Notes: generated from the letters alone by a model not told the origin. A DNA stretch of 64,000 nucleotides from Ophioderma brevispina (GCA_023653785.1 JAMKCH010005461.1:1-64000); one strand, 5' to 3'; counted from the first letter of the stretch, positions 10,991 to 25,100 are shown. Made by a program: numbers and translations.

Positions 10991-13355
10991 GCCTATACGT
11001 GTCTGTGTGTAGATAATTTTAAATGATAAGAGTATCAAAATTCAACAGGTATTGGCTGTTTTACATGTCAAGCAAATAGCTACATCAATAAGCATATGAG
11101 AAGATTTGCGTGTGAAATACCAAGGATGCTACCTTGTCTTTTATCTATATGTGTGGATTCGCTTGCATGCATATTGAGTTGAAAGAGTCGTACCATCTGT
11201 ATAGACAGACATACGTTGTACATGTATTTTCCACCACGCCCATTCACTTCCTACAAACCAGACAATGTGATAACAAGACAAATTGTGTTTTGAAAAAAGA
11301 AAAAAATATATTTCAATAACAAATATTCTCTCCACTCACACCATCATATATATCTTTAAAACAAATGAAAACAACCCAAATCTTGTTTTCTTGTTAGATG
11401 CATGATACTTGTGGTGCTCAAGAACAATTTTCGGTAGATTGAAAAAAAAATGTAAACATTTAGGCAATACTTACTTCTACTGATGTGCGAATAATTGAAA
11501 TCTTCTCAAACGTAAAGGGGTTGACATTACAGAAAATAATAGTATTAACAAATTAAGTGTTATTCTCCTCGTGTTTTCCTATGGTGTTCTGCACTGTGTG
11601 TTTATGGGTGTTATATTATTTAAGAGGAGGTTACAGGTTCTTCCCACAATGCATTTATTTCCTAATACAATTTTCACTGGTTGTCACAGGAATTTTTAGT
11701 GACCTTGCAAGATGGGAGGAGTTCTGGTTTCAGTTAGATACCTTTTGTCACTCTAAAATTCACGTCGTAAAAACCATGGAAGAATTGCATTGTGGGAAGA
11801 ACATTATACCAAGGAGGATTAAAATAAGGAGATGACACTGTGGGACGAACGGTGGTCCCTGGTCCTTGCTTTACAGGGAGCGCTATAACGACTCGGGGTA
11901 GATTTTAAGGGGTTGGAACACAGCACTAAAAGTCAAGGTAAAATTCGGGATACAGTACATAGTCGGTTAATCTTGTAAACTATTTGGACTTAAAATTTAA
12001 TTTTGTGGTTAGTTGTGGTGTTTGATCTTGTCATTGGCATATGAAGTGTGGTACATTCACGAACATCCCGCACCCGACCCCCGCCTATGTGGCCTGGTAC
12101 CCCAAGGTTCCCTGGGCCTGCATTTTTTGGCAGCCCTGTACATTTGGCCTTGATGTCAGCTTGTGTTTGTTTATTTACTGGGTATATTGTGGTAATTGAG
12201 GGACTCCATTTGGTATAGTTGTGTATGATTTATCTAACTACTAAGCATATACACAATATACACCAATCAAATTTTGTGTAGTTTGTGGTCTATGGGGGTG
12301 CAAGTGTGATGAAAGTTGTGGAATATTCTGATCTTTGGGTAAGTCCCCTCACAATATACAGCCACAGTGTAATTGCATTGATCACTCATTTTATTGTTTA
12401 CTGTCCGAATTTACCTACCCCACTTTATTTGACTGATTATGTGTTAGTCACGGCGTTGGTTATTTTCCCGCGGTAGCAAAGAGCCGTTGTGTTCAACTTA
12501 CTTGGTAAAATTATGTTGTCGACTGTGTGTGGTTGAATACTGGGGCTCATGCTGATGCTGGGAATCGGGCGGCCTTTTTTTATAATTTGCTGTTTGCCAC
12601 ATCACTATATATGATTGATATTTACATATTATTTTTCTGTGGTTTTGTTATGGATGTTGCTCTAAGCTGAGGACTTACATTTTAACCACTTTGCTTGGCT
12701 CATCATTCGTTTTTGCAATTTAAAGCCCTCTTACTGATGTATGATCGTACCCATTTAATGGCTTTGTTCTTCTACTTCCCTCTGCTCACCTCATCATTCA
12801 TTTCATTGGATGTTGCCATTTCAGTGCGATCTTTTTTTGTTTTACATATTCTGTATCCACATTTTTGTTCAAAACAATTTGGTTAAGTTGAATGGTTTTT
12901 TCTTGTATGATTGAGGTTATAATTTCAACAAATAGTTGTCTTTGGGATCACTTTTTACATGCCTCCTCAACGTTCTCGGTCTCCTTACATTTCACATATT
13001 TCAAGCGAATTCTAAATCTCTCACTTAATCATGCTCATTTTTCTACTTTTGTTAATGATCCATAACTTTTTGCTTTTCAGTGTATAGTTTTCCCTGGTCA
13101 CTGATATTGCCTTTCTTTGGTAAATTTTTTCCAATCAGTTTTATCTTTTCCTCATATATCATTTTTTTAACTTATTTGATATGAGCTGAAGAACTACCCT
13201 GGTTATTCATGTTTGTTTGCCTCTCATAGGCCTTAGGACATATAGTTACCACTTGTGTTCACTTACCCATTTCTACACATAACTTCACAAATACTCCTGG
13301 TGTTTAGATTTGTCATACCTGCTTGTCAATTATATCACATGTACATTTTTAAATA
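10990..13355. other. unassigned T-rich intergenic DNA
   Basis: Plus-strand T/GT-rich sequence with short open frames (up to about 90 codons) that encode hydrophobic, low-complexity peptides without motifs. It could be a 5' untranslated part of the LINE that begins further right, but nothing shows this directly. Confidence 0.4.
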
Positions 13356-13359
13356 TAAT

Positions 13360-13635
13360 TTGTTCCTCTGGTTTCAGCTGCGAGCAATGCACATTGGGAT
13401 TGCTCTGGTAGTATGTGTTCTTCTGTCTACTTGTCCTTGGTAACCTAAACCCTATGACATGTGTGCCTATTTTCCACACACCGGTCACCGTTTCATGACA
13501 CTGTGATTCAGTGGATTAATAGTGTCCCATATGTTTGGTGACCTCAAGTGTCGCTGATGACCTCGTGACCTTTTTCCCTATTCACAAACCGTGAGGCAGA
13601 TGACACGGCATTCTGTGAATGCTGTATACTTTTTA
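13360..13635. repeat. dispersed repeat P, copy 1
   Basis: Matches 40555-40870 in the same orientation. Shared landmarks are GCACAT-GGGATT-CTCTGGT-GTATGT, then TGACCTC...GTGACCTTT, CCCATTCACAA-CCG and GGCAGA. The two copies are diverged but collinear. The family was not identified. Confidence 0.6.
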
Positions 13636-14589
13636 ATTGTCCAGTGTATATCACTATATTGTCCCCCTAGTGCTTCTAGTATATGTCCCGTTACCATTTT
13701 TTAATTTCTCCCCTCCAACCTATTATTCAATTGGCAGATAACTCATTTGCCTTCTCACTCTCTGTGACCAAATCTTGTGGTCACTCTTCAACGTATGCCG
13801 CCTTTTTCATACACACGCTGGTATTGTTGCTGTATGGGTTTGTCCTGCAATTGATTTTAATCTCTCAATGGCTTATTCTATAACCATGCTTACTTTAGTT
13901 TTGATTTATGGTCAATACATGTGTTATAGTTTTCTCTTCCCGAAACGTCCATCACACATTTGATACGTCTACACATAACAGCCATCTTTGAATATGATTT
14001 CGTGAGCCCACCCATCTCTCCACTTGTATTAAATTTGTATTTAACATTAATATAATTTGTATCTAAAATTAATATTTGTTGCACTTTATGGTACATCTTT
14101 AATTATTTTTGTAGTGTATTTGATACTTTGGTCCTTATTTTTTCCCCCTTTTGTGCTCTGGGCAAAAAGACAACCATGTCCAAGTTACCTGATTGTATTT
14201 TTAATATGTAGCCCAAATTTGAACCCCATTTCAATGCGATAGTATCCTCATCATGCACTCCTCGACATCTGATATGACCGTAACATGACCGATCCACAGT
14301 CCCAACTGTAGTTTTACCTTAGCGCCGGTCTTAACGATTTGCTTAAATTTAAGGATACCCAGTTGTCATTATTTCATCTAATGCCGCAATTCTAAGTAAG
14401 CACTTCCACCGTGTCACTATTATCTCTCTACCATAATCATAACTTTCATATTTTTTGGTTTTTACCGAACTTGGTTAAACTTATGATTATGAGTCAACTT
14501 AGTTGAACCATCGATGGTTATTCAGTTATAAATTCCCCTTCGTCAAGAACGAAGAGGGGGCGGTGCCTCCCTTTTCATTCACCCCCATA

Positions 14590-15015
14590 TTGATTATGAG
14601 ACAAGGACCGACCTTACATATTGCCCTGAATTGCGTCTCTATATTTATCGAAATAAATGACGACAACAAATCTAGCAATAATAAAACAATCGTTGGTATC
14701 ATCTATCGCCCAGATTCAGTCAACCTTGATGAGTTATCACGAGCTTTCACGTGTCTTTAATACATTTAACAATGAAACCAAACTTTTATATTATGGGCGA
14801 GTATAACATGATCTTCTGGAATGTGACTCTGATCCTAAAGTCAACGACTTCATTCATCTTATTTTTTCAAATGGTTTTTTTCCTACCATTGAGCCTACCC
14901 GAAGTACAGAAACGAAATTAAGATCATTGATAACATCATAACAACTGATATCTTAGCCAATTTTAATTCGGGCGTCTTAGTCACCGATATTTCAGACCAT
15001 TTCCCTGTGTTGTTC
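14590..15015 (+). pseudogene. LINE endonuclease (APE-type) domain, broken
   Basis: This domain nicks target DNA to prime reverse transcription. The plus-strand frame up to 14760 contains VGIIYRPDS, the I-Y-R-P block of LINE endonucleases. At 14793-14807 the sequence reads MGEYN, where the family has GDYN or GDFN. At 14992-15009 it reads SDHFPV, the conserved catalytic SDH motif. The three blocks are in different phases, so at least two frameshifts separate them. The Asp-to-Glu change in the GDxN motif would itself be damaging if real. Confidence 0.85.
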
Positions 15016-15689
15016 CCATCACTATTTCAAATAATACGCCATATTAGCTTGTATAAACATAATTTCCTAAATAAAAATTCCACGCCAACGTAAACGCAAA
15101 CAACATCAGGGGTTTAAAAATGAGTTATCACACACGGGTGGCGCATGTTACGATGAGAAATCCCGAACGCGTTAATACTTTCATACAACTTTCAAATTCT
15201 TTCATATCCACTGTCCTGTTAAAACACTAAGTATCTAAACGTAAAACACTCGGAAACCCTGTATACATTGGGCTAATTTAATCACTAACACTAACTGATA
15301 AATTTTGTAGAAAATACCGCTCCAAACCCAGGGAGATATAAACTAAAAGACAACAAAATATCGCATACTCTAATTCTCTCTTGCGCATTGCTAAACGTAA
15401 TCATATCACAGCATCGCTTGATGCTTATAGGAACAACATGAAAAAACCATGCAAACCCCTAAATAACTTCTTGGTAGAAATAAAAACCCCCCAAACCACC
15501 CTCATACTTTTAGATCTAATTGTCTGAATCAGAAGATCCCGTCGAATCGCCAACAAATTCATGACTTTTTTACAACATAGGTCCATCACTGCCTGCTAAA
15601 GACTCCTCCTGATACCCTTAATCCTACAAATGCAGTTCTCTCAATCTCCCATATATATTTCCTCGCCTACAACTAGGAAGAATTGTTGG

Positions 15690-16420
15690 TATTACCTCAC
15701 ACATGAAACCTAGTAATAGCTATGGCGTCGATGGTATTAGCTCAAATATAGTTAAACAGATCTTACCAAACATATTGAGCCATTGTGTATATATTAATCT
15801 TTCGATAGCCACCGTATTGTCCCATCTAAATAAAATAGCTAGAGTTATTCCGATCTTAAAACTGGTGATAAGCATTCTTTCAACAATTACCGGCCAATAT
15901 CCATCCTTCCAGCCTTGATAAGATTCTGGAAATTAATTTTATAACATAATCATCGCATTTTAATTGAAAAACATAAAATCCTCACTGCTGTGCCAGTTAT
16001 GGCTTTAGACCTAAACACTCCGACCTCATGCAATAAACTCTATGATAAAAGTACTACTGCCTCGACCAAAAACCTGCACTGCCGACAGGATCTTTCTAGA
16101 TCTCAGCTAAGCCTTCGATACTCTTGCTCACAAAATTCTTCTCAGTATAAAAAAAAATTGGTATAAGAGTACTGCCAATAACTTGATTGAAAATTACCTT
16201 GATAACCGAAAACGAATTGTGTTGATTATAACCAACACCACTCGTCCACTTCTTTGATCATTTGCGGCTCCCTCAAGGCTCAATTCTAGGACCTCTTTTA
16301 TTTCTATTTATATTATCCTCCCTCTGTGCTCTCCTAATCTTCAATTTATATGTTCGCAGATGAACACTATATTTGTATTCTAACAAGACCTAAATTACTT
16401 GATCAACTTTAATAAGAGAG
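15690..16420 (+). pseudogene. LINE reverse transcriptase domain, broken
   Basis: Blocks appear in order. YGVDGISSNIVKQILPNI (15720-15773) is the N-terminal RT block. FLDLS-stop-AFDTLAH at 16093-16131 is the first catalytic aspartate region, with an in-frame TAA at 16108 where the family has a basic residue. PQGSILGPLLFLF (16271-16309) is the G-x-P-Q-G-S block. FADE at 16353-16364 stands where FADD is expected. Both the stop and the altered second Asp mark the copy as inactive. The enzyme would copy LINE RNA at the nicked target. Confidence 0.9.
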
Positions 16421-17540
16421 TTAACCCTATATCTAATTGTTTTAAAAAAAAAACTTTCTCTAACATTAAAATAACTAATTTTTGTTATTCAGAAAATAAA
16501 CACAACCCGTTGCCACCAAACTATATTAAATATATTTGCCACTAACCACTGACAGTGAACACAACGAAATTTTTGTGTTTAATTGATTATGACATGTCTT
16601 GGAAATCACACACTTCACATGTTACTAAATAATTTCTAAATATAACGGTAACATCAGAAAAAAGTTAAACCTTTTCTGCCCCTTGATTCACTGACCACCT
16701 TATAACACTTGCCTTCCCTTACATCAACACTTGTGCCATTATATGGGCAGATTAAAAATAATTCCCACTACATTCTCTGTTTTTAATGCAAAAAAAGATC
16801 ATACGGTCATGTACTAATTCACTTTGGTTAACCCATACAGACCCTCTTTTCTCCTCCATGAATACGCTTACAATTCATGACATCTACTCTTCAACTGCCC
16901 AGTTTTTTATAAAATACCATCATGACCTATTTCCTCCCAATATCTTAGATATTCATTTTTTCCTGCCAGACAAACATCCATCCCTATGACACCCGATCCT
17001 CTAAGGACTTGTACGTTCAACAGACAAACACAGACTTGCTGAAAACCCATTTAGATCCAAGAGCCTTTTATGGAACTCATTGAATGAACGTCCTTAAACA
17101 GGTCCCCATCCTTACTAATTTAAAGCAATTCTCAAAACAGTCATTGATTTTTATTTTGCTATATTATTGTCGTAGGATTTGGGTAACTTATACTTATTCA
17201 TGTATTTATTGAACTGTTTTTTTTCTCATTTTTTTTTTGGTCAAATCTATAATTGTAATTTTGGTCAGCACCCTTATTTTCCCCCGTGTGTTTTTATATT
17301 TATGTAATTGTATGTTTAACCTTTTTCAACTAGTTTCATAATTATGTTGTTTAGTGTAACTACGCATGGGTGGCCACTAATTACACGCCCTGCGTTTAAG
17401 TGGCAACCACATCTCTTGCATATTGAATATTATTTATATCTAAATCAGTCTTTTGTTCTAGTAAATTTTCAATGGTCATATTTTATATTTGTTACAATAT
17501 TTATATTTACTTATGCAATGAGATGGAAATAACTGAAACC

Positions 17541-20500
17541 TGAAAACCTACAGTAAAATGTGTTATATGGCAAGCTGATGAATCTGAAAAATAGCTATAA
17601 CATAGGATATATGTGAATTAAGTTATTTTTACAAAAAACAAATGTAGGGAACGACACCATCCAGGGATTTCAATTGAGGGACCCGAATGTGTAAGACTGC
17701 GGGCATGTTGTAGCAAAAGTTCATAAAAAATAGTGAAATTTAATATAAAGAACATACATGAGCTAAATTTTGACACTAAAATACCAAATTTGACCTGGAA
17801 ATAAACTGAATAGGCCGCATTTGAAAATTAAATATAATTAACATTGTGATGAAAAACATTCAGTGTAAAAACCCTGTTAAACTAGGATGCCCTTAGTCAA
17901 TGGAGGGCAGCATATTTCGCCGATCTTGCAATGCGAAGTTCGGTACTGTCATGGTTACAAACGGTGAAAACGTATCTATACCATGCGGTTAATAAATACA
18001 GGAAGGGGGACAATAAATTTGTGGGTCTGCACAGGAACTTTGTTATTTGCCGTAAGACATATTGTGGGGGAAAGGAGCAAAAGACGACAGGCGCTAAGTG
18101 TCAACCCCCTGATTAAATGCTCTTGTATGCTATATATGATGGTAGTAGGCAGACTGTTACCTCTTACGTAATCGGTGGAACCGATGACTGCACTGAACGT
18201 CTTGTGTGTGGTGTGTATAGAGAAGCAAAACACATTCTACAGAAATCTCAATTTCATAATTCCAAATAATGCTAATCCCAATGTCATTTCCGCTACAAAT
18301 ATGTGTCTCAGATATTTCCCTTAAACATTCTAAAACGGAACTGAAAAATATGATGTAGGTTGGTAGCTATCGCGTGAGATTACCTTGATAAGTCATCTCA
18401 CAAAAGGCAGCAAAGTTTTGGAAGCACCTTTCAACGCCCATTGGAACGCGTGGTAAACATGGACCACGCCGCATGGCACAACTTGGATGAGTTTAGCATT
18501 AAGTTGACTAACCGTGACTGACGAAATGTGTAAAATCGGGCGTGGTGGACTGGTGACAGCTACAGATGGGAGTTGTGATGTGAATCAGAGCGTGGTTCCT
18601 GAGTTATGGATTTTTGAAAAATTCACGTTTTTTTTTCTCCACAACGAAACTATTTCCAGAAAATCAAAGAGGTACTAGCTTACATATTGATCAAAGAATT
18701 TTTTGTAGTTTTTATACAAGCAATTGATCGCTAACATCTCTCCGAAATGAAGGACTAATATGAGCTGCGTACAGTGCCACCAAGAAACAGCTTGCATGCC
18801 AAACTTGAAATGGCAACCCTAACAATGCAGTATGTGGTGCTAACGTGGCGGTGCTGTGCTTTTTTGACCTTGTGATGTAAAGATCCAAGATAGGTGTATC
18901 TCATTAAATATGAAGTACGGAAACTTCATACGAGTATGGGCTTCATTTAAATGAAGCATTTCAAAACCAAATGGTATTCCATTTAAATCCGCCGAATTTC
19001 ACACTATTTTGATTAGACCTTCTGCCTTTAGAGCAGGTCCCTCATTGCTTCTTGAAGAATTATTAATTTCATTAGGCAACGGTCATTATTTACACATGGA
19101 ATGCAGGATGTCAATTCTTTCGGCGAAAATGTCGCATTCCCTCGTCGCTTCCGTTAAAAAAATCCACAATTCCCCTTGAAAGTTTAATTGTTCCTCCTCG
19201 CTTCTTGATGAGAAAAATCATATCCACTCTCCGCTTACATTTTTCTTCGTGCATTCCACCTCAATTCCCCATTTCCCCTGGCGTAAATAATGACCCCGCC
19301 CTTAGGTAATTTTAAAACATTTTCCAAGGGAGGGGGGGGGGGGAGGATGGGATGGCACTCCAACAATAAGGGTCAATATAAAATCTTAGGGGTTTAAGGC
19401 TATCGATCCTCAGACCCAGAGGCATTTTGTGACATGTAAAACAATAGATGTCTTTGGGTGAGAGACACGCAAATTGCCCCAATATAGGGGGTTTTATTGG
19501 ACGACACTTTGCTAATTATCAAAAAATGGCATTTTTCAAAACTAGGAAAAGAAGTAAAGGAGAAAGGTATTTGGGTGAAGATTTCAAATTCTCTCCCCCC
19601 CCCCTCACAAAATAGGGTCTTTGAGGGAGATGTAAACCTTTAAATATATCTACAAGTCTGGTGGACACTGCTGCTGAATATGGGGTCTTAACAGCCGTAT
19701 ATACATTTTGCGCATTTTGACAAAAATCTGTAAGTAGGTCAGTGAAATATATTTTCACAATCCTTGTGTAGCAATTCTGTTTGTACAGGTTTTAAGAACA
19801 CAATGAAAATTACAGATTGATACTTGTAAACTTCCCACAAAATGCAAAATTTCATGAAAAATCTCATTATGCCATGTTTTGCCACAATATGCAAAATTAG
19901 GCCTATGCCACTTTGATACAACTCTCTCTTCATATTTGTGTTGGTAAAAGCTTGAAGGGGAAACCATGAAAAATTTCCGACCGATAGCTTGTAACTTCTC
20001 ACAAAGCAAGAAAAGTAACAAAAAAAAAAAACTCTAATTTTGCACTTTTTGGTTCAATATGTTCATTATGCCAATTTAAGGAGCATTATTGGGCTCATTT
20101 TGTTCATAATTATGTTTGTTTATGCTTATAGAAAAAAGTCTGAAATTTTAGATGTTTGTATTGTAATTTTAAAAAATACAATTTTGGCTCATTTTTGTCA
20201 CATATTCTAATTAGGGTAAAGTAAAGCTATCGAATAGACGGCAAAATTCCTGTGAGTGTGTATTAAAGAAAGTTTGCAGAATGATTTGTGTAAATCTCTC
20301 TTAAAGTACATCTATATTACGAAATAGTTTGTTTTCCTTTTTCATTGAAAAACACAAATTTAAACCTATTTTCCTCAAAAATGATTAAATTAGTTGGTAA
20401 ATATCGAGTCAAATGCTTGCAATATTAAGTAATCTGGAGGTATATAAATCAGGAACATACCCTCAAAAATACAGTGTATACCTTTTATCGTTAAGATTCT

Positions 20501-22500
20501 GTACATATTTTGTGTTGAGACGATGACAGTACCACGTGCCAGGGGGGTAGTAAATGTGGCAAAATAACGAACCTCCCCGCCTTTCCTTACACTTGGTCTC
20601 CAAAGTACTGTTATGTACGATTACAAAAGATGAATAACTTTGCAACAGAATTCCGATTCAAAAATTCAAAGTGTTCTAGTTTGCTGAATCCTCTCTTTCA
20701 CCATCAATGCATTTAATCACGTATGCAGACCACTTATTTTCACCTGACTGCCTACTGGTAGTAGAAAGGTAGATGACGTGAATAAAAACAAAAATAGAAA
20801 TCACTAGGGTCTGGCGCCAGTCAATGACCTAACGATTTATACTGGGAGATGACTGACATTTAACAATTTAGTTGTTTAAGTTTGAGGTCAGATATAACAA
20901 TTACTCATTTAAGTATATTGGCAATTTTCCGTGGTAGGGTCCAACCTTGACAAGGCACTATCTAATAGCATGTCGTACGCGAACAATTGATTCCAAGTTA
21001 CGACCACATAGCGTTGCTTTTAAGAGAAGTGCTCAGATTTCACTCATAGGATTTCTTATTTACAATGTTTACAAATACTGAACGTTATTGAGTGCACGGT
21101 ACTAAATTTCATGAGTTGAATGGAACGTTTTCCATATTTCACGATGGAAATATTTTTTTCTATTATACACGAACGAAAGACATTGATCATTCGTTTTTTT
21201 AATTGTATTGACTGTATCCTCTTCTCAAGTCACAAGGAATTTATGCTTAGGTGTAAAACCTGCTTATAACTTCTATAGGTAAATCCAAGCGACCGTGAAA
21301 TTCCAAACTTTTTTTGACACAATCCGCTGTTCGGGAGATGAAGTCTCAACAGAATTACGACGGTGCGGAAAGTAGTTCCCAGGTGTAGTCTGTGTCACAG
21401 ACTGCGAAAGATTTTAGTACTGCGTGAGAGACTAACGTACTCATCCCCATACAGTTGCGTGAAACTTCATCTCAAATATCTCCGAAATCAAAGGGGTTAG
21501 AAATTTTGTTTCCTTATGAGAACATTCCCCAACTGTCTAAACCGTATTGGAACCCATTTCAAATTGACCATGTTTTTATCGTGTAGTTTTTCCACATCTT
21601 TAGGTGGGCTCTGACTGGCGAGCACGATGCTAGCGTCACGGGCTTGCTAATTTAATATGCAAGCTCATACTTTCCGCCCGTGTACAACAGAATCAATAAC
21701 AGCTCAAGAGGCCAGAACTGGGAAATGTTTTATGTTTACCGCATTGTTCTATTATTTTATTGTAAAAATCTTGTAATAATTTCAACATTTGCTGCCATAA
21801 GATATGTTTAAAATAACAATTTTACCCCTTATAATATTCACTTGCGTCCAATTCGCTCTCGCTTCAGAAGCCTGCTATTTTGAACAACATTTGTTCAATT
21901 TCAATGTCCACAGATGTTGCTCTTTATCCAATAAGAGCTCTCCACATTAACGATGTGTCGCACTGTATTTGTCCAGCCAGAAGCTGTGCTTTGTCCTCAC
22001 TGCCTCTCCAATGATTTCCTTAATCATACTGAATGTTTAATGTTCCGGAAAGGTAACCATTCATGTTGGCCCATAGGCCCTATCAGCTTTTCAGGGTTCA
22101 AGTCACAGTGGAGGAGGCAAACGTATCATATCATGACCGTATTTTTCAGCAAGAATGTCAATTTCATATTTTTGAGCGTGGGTTATTTTGCTTGATGACA
22201 ATTATAAAGCTCTTTTATCGTACACTTGGCGGGAAGTGCGATATTTCGCTTTTCAACATTCTTACATTTCTGATTTTTTACTATTGGATTTCGGACGTTT
22301 CTTAGCTTTGACGCTATGATACTTTGCATTATTCATTCTGGTATGGACTCTTTGGGTATGTTTGGTAACTGTTTTCCATCCATTCTTGGAAATGTAGCAT
22401 TCATCTCGGTATGATAATCCCCTGATGCCTTTTTGGCGACTCAACAAATTCTATTCACCATAGATTGGTTGTTTGATACATACCTTTTTCCTCCAGTAAT
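17541..22500. other. unassigned AT-rich intergenic DNA
   Basis: I see no recognisable gene or element. It holds G-runs near 19326-19345 and C-runs near 19593-19604, and a loose duplication near 19815-19850 and 19975-20005 (GATA-CTTGTAA-CTT-CACAAA). A vertebrate-type promoter or exon signature is absent. Confidence 0.5.
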
Positions 22501-22812
22501 GGTATGCAGCGGCTAATAAACTGGCAACCCAAGCGGAACAACAGATCCCAGTCAATGAATGCACCCTGCTGTTGCATACATAAGTCCGCTAAGTGGGCGT
22601 AAGGTACACAACCCCACAAAACCTGGTTGTGCTGTATCCATGGGTAAAATGCTTTGATTCAGAAACGTACGCCCGGTGTAGAGGACTTGGGTCCTATACA
22701 GACGCGTCCAGGCCCAGAGGCCCGAAACTCTGTTGTAAATTTCTACAGCACGCGTTTGTTGTTTCAGGTCCACGACCTCTAGAACCATGGATACGGGTTC
22801 TGAAATCGGCCG

Positions 22813-23003
22813 AGTTTCACACAGGAATTGCTTTTCTACCTTGGTAATATGGCGGAAAACATTGCATACACTTGTTTTTTTAAAGTTAAAGGAAGATTTG
22901 TATAACCAATATAAATAGAACATCTTTGTGAATATGTGTACCAGCAGGTGTAGCATTGTCCCGCCATATTACCAAAGTAGACAACAACTTCCTGTGTGAC
23001 ACT
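22813..23003. repeat. inverted repeat with about 60-bp arms
   Basis: The left arm (22813-22876) includes TTTCACACAGGAA and CTTGGTAATATGGCGG. The right arm (22942-23003) includes CCGCCATATTACCAAAG and TTCCTGTGTGACA, its reverse complement with a few differences. The spacer is about 65 bp. Because of this symmetry, opposite-strand open frames from the two arms encode nearly the same peptide (RHITKV...FLC). It could be a foldback element or the paired ends of a small transposon. No target duplication was identified. Confidence 0.8.
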
Positions 23004-25100
23004 CAGCGACCTTCAACTGTGCTGCAGCCCGCTATCCTGTGGCAGAGGTCAGTGGTTTTCATCGAGGTCCTTTTGATTTCCGTACTCTATACACGAATGC
23101 GACGGGGAAGCCTCGAAGGACACCCTCTACGTCGCCGCCATTACGGGGGGCATCCCGCCACCAAACACACATACACACGCCCGCAATATTGCTTAACGAA
23201 CGATAAATTTTCACGCGTTTATTTCCATGGATTTGTGGAAGGATTCAGGCACGGCCAACTGGAATTCCAGGCAAGTGTCTTACTGTGTTGTAAAATTGAA
23301 GGTTATCTTGCCCACGTGCGTGACTGAGAATGACACGCTATGATGGTTTGAATACGTGTTAAAAATTGGTATAACAGCCGCGTGATAAAAATTAGTTTTC
23401 GTAAAATTCAAACTCCAGACAAAAATAAAGTAAACAATAGAATGTTGATAAATTCCGTGTACGAGACACTGGAATAGTTCCCAAAGACCGATCGTATTTG
23501 GTGAAAAACGTGACATCTTCCACGGCGGGTTGTTGGTGTTTTTATAAAGGACACTTCCGTGCCCATGTTGAATCGATTTCGGATTCTGAACAAATTTAGT
23601 CTCGTTTGTGCATGGAATTTCTACGCCTGGATTATCAGTACACGTGAAAATGATGAGTTACATTGTATTGTAGACTGAAATGATACGATTATTGTTTTCA
23701 TTTGTGTCATTAGCGAGTGAATTCGCACGCAGGTCGGATTCCATTTTAGTAACTTTTTATCGCTATTTGTGGCAGCCAAGAAATTTACATTTTTTTCCTG
23801 CAGCCGCCCATGATGATATACAATGGATAACAGTGAAATCGTGTTGGTTTTTGCCGTCAGAACTGATCAAAATATCGGCTTCTTGTTGGTAACACGTAAA
23901 ACGTAAACGCGGTGTATAAACGAGAAAGCAAAGATGCCCCCAGTCATGGGGGATGGTGAGGGCGCCGCCCACGGCGTAAGGGCGATAATAGTCGCCGTCG
24001 GATTGGTGTATAGAATCGGCAGGCATTGGAACTCTGATAAGTGGGACACACAAATTGCTCCAGTCATCTTCGCCAAAATGGCGTGCTACAGCTTTACGAA
24101 CATTTGCAATCGCGGATCTGAAATGTCTAAGGGATTATGGCCGCCACTATATAACAATAAAAACTGCATATAATTTGATTATTTTTACCCAAATTCTAAA
24201 ACGTGCTTTTCAGAAATTCACTGAGTGTTTTGAGAAAATATTCCGCCACAGGTTCTCACAGTCATTTGGCATATAATAGATTTGGTCGGTAGTAAGCCTG
24301 CGGAAACTTGCCATCCCATTTGAAGGATCATTCCACTCTTGTTACTTCTTTGAAAAGACACACTGGCCAAATTTGAAAAATAGTGCACCCTCAAGATTTC
24401 AAAATCGAATATTTGCATGGTGGAAGACTTTTATATACAAAAGCCCTCACCCGAAATGATGAAGACCAAATCGCTTCCTTGTGGGTAAACAGAACGATTT
24501 TATAATTTAACGTCGCCGGCGACGTAAATTCAGCAGACGACGAAAATGGCGACGCACGCCGTATGCATGTTTCCCCACGCTATGCACACTGTTTGATCGG
24601 TATAGAACCTGGGTGGTTTTAATATCCGTGAGTACGAGTCAAAATATTCATGAATATCACATTGTGATTTAAAGTTAGGAAAACTTAAAAGTTGGCTACA
24701 AATTACCTGGCTTCTTTATCTCATATCAATCCCTATCTGTTTTGGGGTATGTTATTTTTATGTGTAAAATATCTTCTCTGTTCTTCAAATGGCCTAGACT
24801 ATCATTTGAGAGCAAATTGAAGAAATTTCATATTTTGTGAAAATGTGCCAGTTGCCGCTTTAATGGTTCGTCGAAAGAAAGGACCTGACGAACGGTAGCT
24901 ACCATAAGAAAAAACATTATCACATTCTCAGGATATGCGTCTTCAAATTTCACAATTTCTTTTTCGATATATCAATTACTGAATGTGGGTACTAATACGG
25001 TACACGATAACGACACAAAGACATCCCATGCGTGCGCAATTGTTTTGAATCAGATGAACTAACTGGCAACGCTTCTAACTTTCACCCTTGTAATCTTATT
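23004..25100. other. intergenic DNA with CpG-richer patches and ATGGCG motifs
   Basis: Mixed-composition DNA without a supportable gene. It holds a 16-bp perfect palindrome ACGTCGCCGGCGACGT at 24510-24525. AAAATGGCG motifs lie at about 24075 and 24545 and their complement GCCGCCATTA near 23129, with a TATATAA-like string near 24149. A promoter is possible but unproven. Confidence 0.35.

Larger units (their letters stand above)
14500..17540 (+). mobile_element. non-LTR (LINE) retrotransposon, CR1/Jockey-like, degenerate
   Basis: Endonuclease and RT blocks occur in order on the plus strand, followed by a post-RT region (QKKIIRSCTNS around 16790) and an AT-rich 3' end closing with GGAAATAACTGAAACCTGAAA-like sequence near 17527. 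There are no LTRs. The RT is scattered over all three frames with stops, so this is a dead copy. The 5' end is not defined, because upstream sequence has no ORF1 signature. Clade placement (CR1/Jockey/I group) is inferred from the apurinic-type endonuclease joined to this RT pattern. Confidence 0.85.

Noticed and set aside
22552..23327. 134- and 123-codon frames sharing the peptide RHITKV
   Set aside because: The shared peptide comes from the inverted repeat read on both strands, not from homologous genes.
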